From Candidatus Competibacteraceae bacterium (GTDB lineage: Bacteria; Pseudomonadota; Gammaproteobacteria; Competibacterales; Competibacteraceae): a stretch of DNA of 64,000 nt. Shown piece by piece: positions 1-6,976 of this stretch. The position numbers and the translations under genes were made by a program. The notes below the pieces were generated by a model. That model made no database searches. It had not been told where the DNA came from and saw nothing but the letters and a program-made list of their open reading frames with translations. The DNA is taken from positions 868,001-932,000 of the forward strand of contig CP065007.1 in the NCBI GenBank assembly GCA_016699715.1. The letters are read 5' to 3'. How positions within the stretch are numbered: position 1 is the first letter of the stretch; each line of letters starts with the position of its first letter.

Positions 1-614
1 CGATCTATTTCGTGTTCATGGCCGCTTGGCTCAATGTCTTTTTGTGGCTGGGCGAGTTGCGGTTGATCACCGTGCTGGCCGGTTTGCTGGCGGTGTCGAT
101 GGGCGGGCTGAACGTCAAGGATTTTTTCGCTTTTCGGCAAGGGCCATCGCTCAGCATCGCCGATGCGGCCAAGCCTGGGTTGTTCAAGCGGATGCGAGCG
201 TTGGTGGGTGGGGAGAGGTTGCCGTCATTGTTGACGGGCACGGTCGCGCTGGCCATCGTCGCCAACAGCTACGAGCTGCTGTGCACCGCCGGCTTTCCGA
301 TGGTTTATACCCGTACACTGACCCTGAACCAATTATCCACCGAGGCATATTACGGTTACCTGGCACTCTACAATCTGATTTACGTACTACCGCTGCTGGC
401 GATCGTGCTGGTATTTACCTGGACACTGGGTTCACGCAAGTTGCGGGAGAGGGAAGGGCGGTTGTTGAAACTGTTGTCGGGGGTCATGATGATGGGATTG
501 GGATTGCTGCTACTGGTTTATCCCGAAGGGTTGAGCGATGCGTTGACTGCGTTGTTGGTGATCGTCGCCGCGCTGGCGCTGACCGGGTTGACGGCGAGGG
601 TGAAGAAAAGTTGA
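1..614 (+). CDS. Polytopic membrane protein, C-terminal part (CcdA/DsbD-like), cut by window start
   Basis: The frame is open from the first bases, so the N-terminus lies outside the window. About 204 residues are visible, with four to five hydrophobic segments. A conserved-looking Cys-Thr-Ala-Gly-Phe-Pro motif sits at the start of one membrane segment (around base 290), and a Lys-Asp-Phe-Phe loop with a basic stretch lies between the first segments. Placement of a cysteine plus proline in a membrane segment recalls CcdA/DsbD-type thiol-transfer proteins, which move reducing equivalents across the inner membrane, but this is only a resemblance. The gene ends with TGA at 612-614. The ISAzo13-like element begins 50 bp later and does not disrupt the reading frame. 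Confidence 0.6.
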   Translation, partial: IYFVFMAAWLNVFLWLGELRLITVLAGLLAVSMGGLNVKDFFAFRQGPSLSIADAAKPGLFKRMRALVGGERLPSLLTGTVALAIVANSYELLCTAGFPMVYTRTLTLNQLSTEAYYGYLALYNLIYVLPLLAIVLVFTWTLGSRKLREREGRLLKLLSGVMMMGLGLLLLVYPEGLSDALTALLVIVAALALTGLTARVKKS

Positions 615-663
615 TGGTACGCTTTCACCGTGTGCGTTTGTGTGGCGGTCAATGGGCATTTAA

Positions 664-688
664 GGTGATTTCCGAGGATTTTTATACC
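664..688 (+). repeat. Left terminal inverted repeat of the ISAzo13-like element
   Basis: GGTGATTTCCG followed by an AT-rich stretch ending in ATACC. It pairs with 3963-3987 with several mismatches in the middle. It is separated from the rest of its element by the IS1634-like insertion. Confidence 0.8.
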
Positions 689-694
689 ACTGTA

Positions 695-710
695 CTCACG
701 GTTCGCTCAA
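695..710 (+). repeat. Left terminal inverted repeat of the IS1634-like element
   Basis: CTCACGGTTCGCTCAA, preceded by the target duplicate ACTGTA at 689-694. Confidence 0.9.
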
Positions 711-2439
711 AACGAGGGCTGGTTTTAGAAAATGCGCCATCAGTCGCTCGTAGATTTCTGCCGACCAGCCGAGCAGTGTGAGTATGCGGTGCTGCAGAGC
801 GCTGAGCGGCGACAGCAGCGCGCGGACCTGGCCGGCGATCGCCACGACGCTCAAGCTGATGCCCCGAAAGGCGCGCAACAGCGATTCGGCGGTGGGCGAC
901 GCCGTAGCCCGGTCGGGCTGCCCCGGATAGAGGCCGGCGATCGGCTCCGGGGTGGTGGCCAGGCACCGGCGCGCCACGAATTCGACCAGAACCAACACGC
1001 GCAAGGCCAAGCTCAACAGGCGGATCAAGCCCTCCACCCGCGCATCGGTTTGCAGGAACAAGGGCGTGATCGCCAGCGCCCGGCCTTTGAGACGGCCAAA
1101 ACTCCGTTCGATCAGATACTGCCCCCGATAGGCGTGGACGGCGGTCTCGACCGTCAGGGTCGCGTGGTTGGTGGCGTAGACCCGCCAGCCCAGCCGCTGC
1201 CGGGCCGCCGCGACGGCCAGCGGGTCGATCCGCGCCCGAATCGTGCTCTGGTGCTGCACCCGGCAGGTGGCCGGACGCGCGCCATAGCGGCGCTGGGGAA
1301 TCACTTGCGTGGTGGTCTCGAGGTCGAGATGGATCAGGCCCACCACCCGCTGCTCGGCCAGAATCTGCTCGGCGGTGGCGCTCAGCGCGGGAGCTTCCAG
1401 AATTTTCTTGCCTTGTTTGCGCTCGTTGAGGCGGTGAATGTCTGCTACCGCCCGCTGCAGGCGGGCGTCAAGCGCCTGGGTCTGCCGGGTCGCCTGGGCC
1501 ACCGACCGCACCACCAGCCGCCGTTCCCGCCACGTCACCGGCCGGCCCTCCACCGTAGCCGCCAAGTCAACCACCACCATATAACCCTCGGCGATCAGCC
1601 GGGGTGGGGTGGTGGGGTCCGGGTCCGGCTCGTAGACCGGCTCCAGGGGCTGGGCGCCGCCGAACACCGGCGCCAGCAGGGCGTCCAGGGTGTCCTCCGG
1701 CATTTGCTTACCCCCAGGGGGCACAAATAATAGTCGCCACTCCGGGCGATCCAGGCCCGGGTCGCCAGGTACCCCATTTTGCCGTCGCCGATGTAGGTCT
1801 TGCCGCCAGCCCCCAAGGTGGCCTGGACCCGCTGAAGCTCGGGCACGTACAAGGGGTCATCCGCGCCGTTCCCACTCACCACGGTGGTCGTCAACGGCAA
1901 GCCCAGAGCGTCGAGCACCGACAGGCTGATCTTGACTTGCGGCAAGTCCGGCCGATGATCTTGACTATGCCCGAACTGAAACAGCCCCCCTCACTGACCC
2001 CGGCATAGGTTTTGGCCGAGGTGCTGTCGAGCCGTACCCGGTCGCCGCCCACCTCATAAACCCGCAGCACCGTCCCGTTCAGCGCGGTTTCCAACTCGGC
2101 CCAGGTCGCGGCGTCAGCTAACCGATCCAAGATGTTGGCCAACCGATCATCGCTCAGATCCAGCGGGCGTACCGGCTTGCCCAAACACACCGTCAAGGTA
2201 TCGAGGTGCGCCTCCACCCAAGGCTGGACATGAGACAGGCAGTGATCGCCCTCCGAGACGATGAAGGTCAGCCACACCGCCACCACGTCGCCCAAACTCA
2301 AGTCGCCCTTCCAGTGGCCATGGGTCGGATAGAATCGATCGAGCAGGGCTGGAAGTTGCATCTGGTAGACTTGGGCCAACACGACCGGGAGGTCGTCGAC
2401 GCGTTCGACTTTAATCAGGCGGATGATCTCGTCCAGCAT
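696..2439 (-). pseudogene. IS1634-family transposase, broken by two frameshifts
   Basis: Three consecutive reading-frame pieces (2439 to about 1975, about 1975 to 1720, and 1724 to 696) together give one transposase of roughly 580 residues. The N-terminal piece carries the early region typical of IS1634 proteins. The second begins with the family hallmark FGHSQDHRPDLPQ and a downstream GDGKMGYLATRA segment. The third holds the C-terminal part with an RGQYLIERSFGRLKGR segment that should contain the last catalytic glutamate. The first break lies next to a run of six G near 1986 and the second near 1716-1724. With two shifts the protein should be inactive, although the termini are intact and could still move in trans. 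Confidence 0.85.
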
Positions 2440-2673
2440 TCGGGGGACCGGTGATCGTTATGGCCCGCTGGCGGCGGGTTGCCATGAAAGTACCGACTTT
2501 CATCGTCCGGGGCGACGTTCCCCAACGACATGACCGTTAGGTGAGGAGCCCAAGCGATTTAATGGGTTAGTTCCGGTCTGCACCGCGCTCCCCGTCATCG
2601 GTAAGGGGCTGCGGAACGCCTACCAGATGTCCATATTACCTGACACTTTCAATTCTCAAAAGTCGATCTTCGC

Positions 2674-2689
2674 TTAAGCGAACCGTGAG
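2674..2689 (-). repeat. Right terminal inverted repeat of the IS1634-like element
   Basis: On the minus strand it reads CTCACGGTTCGCTTAA, one mismatch to the left end. It is followed by ACTGTA at 2690-2695. Confidence 0.9.
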
Positions 2690-2737
2690 ACTGTATGCGA
2701 TAGTTGGCACACGATATTAAGACGTGGGCTAAACCGC

Positions 2738-3969
2738 ATGAAACCATTCAAGACCTCCGGCACCGATACCTTCCCAGACGCTGACCATATTGGCGACATC
2801 AAGCTTGCTGCCTCGAAAATGTCGCTTATCGATCGGCGCGCATTCCAAGCAGAAATGGTGGTGAAATATTGCGCCGGAAACGCGAGGCGAGCGGAGGATA
2901 TCTTCGGTTGGAGCCGCGACGCCGTGCAACTGGGTTTGCACGAAAAACGCACGGGGGTGGTCTGCCTCGGCGCACAGTCGGTCTTCGGCGGCGACAAGTT
3001 GTGGGAGGAGAAGCACCCCGAGGTGGCTGAAGCCCTGTGGTCGTTGGCGCAGTTGCATTCACAACAAGATCCGAGCTTTCGCGGTCCGTTGGCGTATACA
3101 CGCTTGACGGCCGCTGAAGCACTGCGGCGACTGCGTGCACAGGGATTTTCCGACGACGCCTTGCCTTCCCCGAGCACCATGGCCGAGGTACTCAACCGCA
3201 ATGGCTACCGCCTACGCCCGGTACTCAAGGCGAAGCCCCAAAAAAAGTCCCAGAAACCGACGCCATCTTCGCCAACATCAACGCCAAAGATTCGCGCGGC
3301 GAAGACCCGAGCGTTCTGCGCGTGAGCATGGACTGTAAGGCGACAGTGAAAATCGGCGAGTACTCGCGTGGCGGCAAGACGCGTGGAGACAACAGGGCTG
3401 CCGATCATGATATGGGATGCCAAGAGAAGTACACACCCTTCGGCATTGTCAACGAAGATAGCGGCGAGCTGCATGTGACCTTCGGCAGTTCCGCGAAGAC
3501 CAGCGACTTCATTGTCGACCAGATGCAGGCCTGGTGGGAACAGCTTGCGGTGCAACAGCGCAATGGCATCTCACTGCTCCAAATCAAAGCCGATAATGGT
3601 CCCGAAAGCAGCGGGCGACGCACGCAGTTCCTCCATCGAATGGTGCAGTTTGCCGACATCATCGGCAAACCGATCCAATTGCTGTATTACCCGCCGTACC
3701 ACAGCAAGTACAATCCGATCGAGCGTTGTTGGGGGATTCTCGAGCAGCATTGGAACGGCACCAAGTTGACCGATGCCCAGACCATGCTTGAGTGGGCCAA
3801 GACCATGACGTGGAAAGGTCTTCACCCGGTGGTAGAGCTCAGCCGTACCGTCTACGAGAAAGGCGTGACTTTGACCAAGGAGGCGATGCGCGCAGTTGAA
3901 GCGCGCTTGGTCCGCAATCCACAGCTGCCGAAATGGGACATCCTTATCTCGCCAGCTTGCCCGGTATGA
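2738..3969 (+). CDS. ISAzo13-like DDE transposase, two frames joined by a probable -1 frameshift
   Basis: The upstream frame (2738-3325) encodes a DNA-binding N-terminal half. The downstream frame (to 3969) encodes an RNase H-like DDE half with SMDCKATVKIGEYSRGG, DNGPES and YHSKYNPIERCWG, the last two being second-Asp and Glu motifs. Joining them at the A-AAA-AAG heptamer (3241-3247) gives a continuous 410-residue protein, close to the 412 residues of the intact ISAzo13-like transposase at 9780-11018. In the unshifted frame translation stops at 3323-3325 after about 195 residues. The DDE half also resembles IS630 proteins; the 3-bp target duplication favours ISAzo13. The 5' end was separated from its terminal repeat by the nested element, so the native promoter is probably lost. 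Confidence 0.8.
3241..3305 (+). promoter_or_regulatory. Probable -1 programmed ribosomal frameshift signal (slippery A-AAA-AAG plus downstream stem)
   Basis: In the zero frame the codons read CAA-AAA-AAG (3239-3247), placing the canonical slippery heptamer A AAA AAG at 3241-3247. A one-base backward slip continues as GTC-CCA-GAA, exactly the frame encoding the DDE half. An 8-bp perfect stem (TCTTCGCC at 3266-3273 with GGCGAAGA at 3298-3305) lies downstream; its 18-nt spacing is longer than usual for a stimulatory structure. Confidence 0.65.
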
Positions 3970-3987
3970 AAGAATCCGGAAATCACC
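3963..3987 (-). repeat. Right terminal inverted repeat of the ISAzo13-like element
   Basis: Reads as GGTGATTTCCG on the minus strand. It overlaps the transposase stop region (stop at 3967-3969) and is followed by the TAA target duplication. Confidence 0.8.
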
Positions 3988-4069
3988 TAACCTTGCTTTC
4001 AGCAGGTCGGAACTTGTGCATGGTCCGCATGACCGGATCTGTCGTGATGGTATTTCGCTCATCCAAGGG

Positions 4070-4097
4070 TTGCGCGATCAGGCACAATCGGTATAAT
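4070..4097 (+). promoter_or_regulatory. Sigma-70-type promoter of a candidate small RNA
   Basis: TTGCGC at 4070-4075 and a perfect TATAAT at 4092-4097, separated by 16 bp. No plus-strand gene follows until 6977, and a terminator lies only 46 bp downstream of the -10 box. Confidence 0.55.
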
Positions 4098-4103
4098 GCG
4101 ACC

Positions 4104-4162
4104 GTCGCCAAGGTCGTGCCAATATTAGAATTAATGGCGATTTCCCCAGTTGGGGATTTTTT
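4104..4162 (+). ncRNA. Candidate small RNA of about 60 nt
   Basis: A transcript predicted to begin about 7 bp after the TATAAT box (4092-4097) and end at the U-run 4157-4162. It contains an AU-rich single-stranded stretch (about 4120-4135) just before the terminator hairpin, the arrangement seen in Hfq-binding RNAs. It has no convincing reading frame. The right end of the ISAzo13-like element is about 80 bp upstream of the promoter, so the RNA is outside the transposon. I do not recognise a family. Confidence 0.4.
4143..4162 (+). terminator. Rho-independent terminator
   Basis: TCCCCA (4143-4148) and TGGGGA (4151-4156) form a 6-bp perfect stem with a two-base apparent loop (in practice a shorter stem and 4-base loop), followed by six T (4157-4162). 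Confidence 0.7.
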
Positions 4163-4351
4163 GTTGTCAGGGTTGCGGTGGTTGGCGGAATCCAAAGAAA
4201 ACGAAAAATGACCGGGCAAAGTGCTTGACCAAAAATCATCAAAGGAGGATTGAGCGATAGTTCAGGAAGTTCAATGAACCTACCCAACTTCGCCGATTCT
4301 AGGATTCCAGTTTAGAGTAAGCACCCTAAAATCCTCATGGCAACATGACGA

Positions 4352-4375
4352 CCGATCCCCCGTTGGATCGGTTTT
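4352..4375 (+). terminator. Second terminator-like hairpin on the plus strand
   Basis: CCGATCC (4352-4358) pairs with GGATCGG (4365-4371) around a 6-base loop, followed by TTTT and a T-rich tail. Between 4163 and 4352 there is no supported gene. A TTGACC at 4225-4230 has no good -10 partner, so the transcript ended here is unknown. Bases 4376-4561 show nothing I can assign. Confidence 0.5.
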
Positions 4376-4561
4376 CTTCATTTTGGACACTACATCGCGC
4401 TTCCCGCATGCGTCGCGATGGATGCGGGTCGTCTGTAGGGCGGGTAAGGTTCGCGGACAATACTTTCGCCAGTAATGAAAAGCTTTCTGGGGGCATGGGC
4501 TTCCAGGAACATGCTTACCACTATGCTTCCTGCCTGAAATGGTGGGATGTTACCTCCCCGG

Positions 4562-4825
4562 TTAGGCTGTCAGCAGCAGTTGTTCAGCCAAATAACGTTC
4601 GCATCCCTTCAATGTCGACAGCTTTGGATAGTCGAAGTCGAAGATGGTCACATTCATTTCTTTTTCCAGGCTCATCATCAGCCGAAGGAAGTCGATCGAG
4701 TCCAATTCGAGCTGGTCGTGAAAGCTGATGTCAGGGTTGATCGCCTGGGTATCGGCGTTCGGGATGACATCGGCAAGGATGCGAAGGATCGCTTCGCGGA
4801 TTTGTTCTTTGTTCATGGTGCTCAT
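4562..4825 (-). CDS. Stand-alone acyl carrier protein
   Basis: This 87-residue protein has the carrier-protein helix-loop-helix pattern. LELDSIDFL places the phosphopantetheine-accepting serine at residue 43. It would carry acyl groups as thioesters after 4'-phosphopantetheinylation. The start at 4825 is chosen because GAGAGG lies 8 bp upstream, and the frame further upstream is not protein-like. It is smaller in its interaction helix and more divergent than a housekeeping fatty-acid AcpP, so a specialised role is likely. The gene lies 199 bp downstream of an AMP-forming acyl-CoA ligase on the same strand; such ligases can supply activated acyl groups to carrier proteins, but no transfer enzyme is visible here. 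Confidence 0.85.
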   Translation of the reverse strand: MSTMNKEQIREAILRILADVIPNADTQAINPDISFHDQLELDSIDFLRLMMSLEKEMNVTIFDFDYPKLSTLKGCERYLAEQLLLTA

Positions 4826-5024
4826 GGGTTTTTCCTCTCGCGCGGGGTAAGGCACGCTCAAACTCTGTAAGTCATTGTATGACGATATGTTGCACTGCAA
4901 CATGAGTGTCTCATCAATCAGTTGGAAAAGCAAGCCAGTTTCGGTAGCCGGCGCTTAACTGCTCTTGATAAAGTCCTGCAATAATCTTACCAGCAATAAT
5001 TAGAATAAACTCACTAAACGGAAG

Positions 5025-6791
5025 TCAGGATTCGTTTCCGTCACTGTTTTCCAGAGTCGAGAGATCGCCTGGTGGCAACCCCAGTTCCCGAGCGCGCAGC
5101 AGCCGGCGCACGATCTTGCCGCTACGGGTTTTGGGTAAATCACTCATGAATTCCAGCTCGCGCGGCGCCACCGCCGGTCCCAGCCGGTTACGTGCAAAAC
5201 CGAGCAGTTCCCGGCGCAGTGCGTCGTCGGGAGCATGGCCGGGCTTGAGTGCCACGAAAACCTTGACGATTTGACCGGCGTAATCGTCCGGCTTGCCGAT
5301 CATGCCGGCCTCGGCCACCGCTGGGTGCTCCAGCAGCGCATTTTCCACCTCGAACGGCCCAATCAGGTGCCCGGAAGTCTTGATCACGTCGTCGGAACGG
5401 CCCAGAAACCAGAAGTAGCCGTCGGCGTCTTGGGTGGCTAAATCACCGCTGAGGTACCAGTCGGCGGCGAAGCATTGCCGGTAACGTGCCTCGTCTTCCA
5501 GGTAGCCGCGGAACATGGAGGGCCAACCCGTCCGCAGGGCCAATTCGCCTTCTTCATCCGGTTCCAGCAGATCCACGCTCCCGTCCGGCCGCCGCCGGAC
5601 GATAGCGGCCTCAATGCCCGGCAGCGGCCGGCCCATGGAGCCGGGCCGGATGTCTTGGCCGCGGGTGTTGGCGATCATGATCGCCCCGGTTTCGGTCTGC
5701 CACCAGGTGTCGTGGAACGCTTGGCCCAGCGTTTCCAGGCCCCAGACCACGCCTTCGGGGTTCAGCGGCTCGCCGACGCTGGCCATGAACCGCAACGCGC
5801 TCAGATCGTGGCCGTGCGCGGCGTCGGCGCCGACCTTCATTAGCATGCGGATCGCGGTCGGGGCGGTGTACCAGACATTGACCCGTTCCCTTGCGAGAAT
5901 GGCGTACCAGCGACGTGCATCGAATTCAGCCTCGTCAACCACCAGAGTCACGCCGTTGGCCAGCGGAGCGATGATGCCGTAGGACACTCCGGTGACCCAA
6001 CCTGGGTCAGCGGTGCACCAAAAGGTGTCGCCGGGCCGTAGGTCCAGTACCCAGCGGCCGGTCAGGCGATGGGCGGTCACGGCGTCATGGACGTGAATCG
6101 CGCCCTTGGGGGTGCCGGTGGTGCCACTGGTGAAATGCAGCAGTGCCCGGTCTTCCGGTAGGGTGGTGGGCGGTGCTCGTCGCTCCGATTCGGCCCCCAT
6201 GAGAGCGTGAAAGGAACGAACGCCAGAATCGCCGTCGCCGTCGCCGTCGACCAGCAATACGTGCTCCAGATCCGGTAGTTGTTCGCGCTGCGGCAGGATC
6301 TTGCGCTGGTAAAGCAGTGAGGTGGTCACCAGCAGCCGTGCCCGGCTCTTGACCAGGCGCACCCGCACCGGTTCCGGACCGAAGGCGGAAAACAGCGGAC
6401 AAAACACCGCGCCGGCCTTCAGTGTTCCCAGCGCGGTCATATACAGTTCGGGGATGCGGCCGGCCAGCACGCAGACCCGGTCGCCCTTGTTGATTCCAAG
6501 CCGCTCCAGCAGGTTGGCAAAGCGATTGCTCAAGTAGGCCAGATCGGCGTAGGTATATTCTCGTCGCTCGTCGTTTTTGCTCAGCCAGCGCAGCGCCACG
6601 GTTGTGCCCAGGCCAGCTTCGACCTGGCGGTCCACCGCCTCGTAGGCGATATTTAAACCGCCACCGGGTAATCCAGCCAGTTCGGCGCGGGCATTTTCCC
6701 AGGAGAAGCCGGCTCGCATCGCTTTCTCATCGATCAAGTTCGGCGCCGGCTCGTCAGGGGTTGGCTTCTTGCATATCGTTGTCCAAGTCAT
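5025..6791 (-). CDS. Acetyl-CoA synthetase-like AMP-forming acyl-CoA ligase (AcsA type)
   Basis: A 588-residue adenylate-forming ligase that activates a carboxylic acid with ATP to an acyl-AMP and then a CoA thioester. Motifs in order: LLHFTSGTTGTPKG (P-loop, about residue 215), TADPGWVTG, WWQTETG (about residue 365), YLSGDLA (about 445), and the C-terminal PKTRSGKIVRR whose lysine catalyses adenylation. The overall pattern and length (AcsA of Bacillus is about 570) point to a short-chain substrate such as acetate or propionate. The C-terminal lysine is the classical target of Pat-type acetyltransferases, and a Pat homologue is encoded divergently at 6977. A GCCGTC hexamer repeat near 6225-6250 gives an Asp-Gly run in a loop, a sign of local slippage. 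Confidence 0.85.
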   Translation of the reverse strand: MTWTTICKKPTPDEPAPNLIDEKAMRAGFSWENARAELAGLPGGGLNIAYEAVDRQVEAGLGTTVALRWLSKNDERREYTYADLAYLSNRFANLLERLGINKGDRVCVLAGRIPELYMTALGTLKAGAVFCPLFSAFGPEPVRVRLVKSRARLLVTTSLLYQRKILPQREQLPDLEHVLLVDGDGDGDSGVRSFHALMGAESERRAPPTTLPEDRALLHFTSGTTGTPKGAIHVHDAVTAHRLTGRWVLDLRPGDTFWCTADPGWVTGVSYGIIAPLANGVTLVVDEAEFDARRWYAILARERVNVWYTAPTAIRMLMKVGADAAHGHDLSALRFMASVGEPLNPEGVVWGLETLGQAFHDTWWQTETGAIMIANTRGQDIRPGSMGRPLPGIEAAIVRRRPDGSVDLLEPDEEGELALRTGWPSMFRGYLEDEARYRQCFAADWYLSGDLATQDADGYFWFLGRSDDVIKTSGHLIGPFEVENALLEHPAVAEAGMIGKPDDYAGQIVKVFVALKPGHAPDDALRRELLGFARNRLGPAVAPRELEFMSDLPKTRSGKIVRRLLRARELGLPPGDLSTLENSDGNES

Positions 6792-6976
6792 GCTGATGGT
6801 CTCCAGGGATGATGAGCTTCGGGTCGTTTCGATTGTAGGAAAAATCCACGGTACTGGCTGGCCATCGGGTCCGCGATAAGGTTCATACTGACGGGAATCG
6901 CGTTACCATATCCGCATTCCGCTTCGACCCATCGGTCCCACCGTCACCGGTGACGACCATCGCATGAGACCCTTTC

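Larger units (their letters stand above)
695..2689 (-). mobile_element. IS1634-like insertion sequence nested in the ISAzo13-like element
   Basis: The terminal inverted repeats CTCACGGTTCGCTCAA (695-710) and its complement at 2674-2689 match at 15 of 16 positions. They are flanked by the direct repeat ACTGTA (689-694 and 2690-2695), a 6-bp target duplication as expected for IS1634. Element length is 1,995 bp. The transposase stop codon (696-698) lies inside the left repeat. Bases 2440-2673, between the transposase start and the right repeat, hold no gene that I can see. Confidence 0.9.
664..3987 (+). mobile_element. ISAzo13-like insertion sequence, interrupted by a nested IS1634-like element
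   Basis: The ends are inverted repeats starting GGTGATTTCCG (664 onward; the complement ends at 3987). They match over most of about 25 bp, down to a shared ATACC. Each end is flanked by TAA (661-663 and 3988-3990), a 3-bp target duplication. Subtracting the nested element (695-2689) and its extra ACTGTA copy leaves 1,323 bp, close to the 1,301 bp of the second ISAzo13-like copy in this window, which also has a 3-bp duplication. The family name rests on transposase resemblance and on these ends. Confidence 0.85.
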
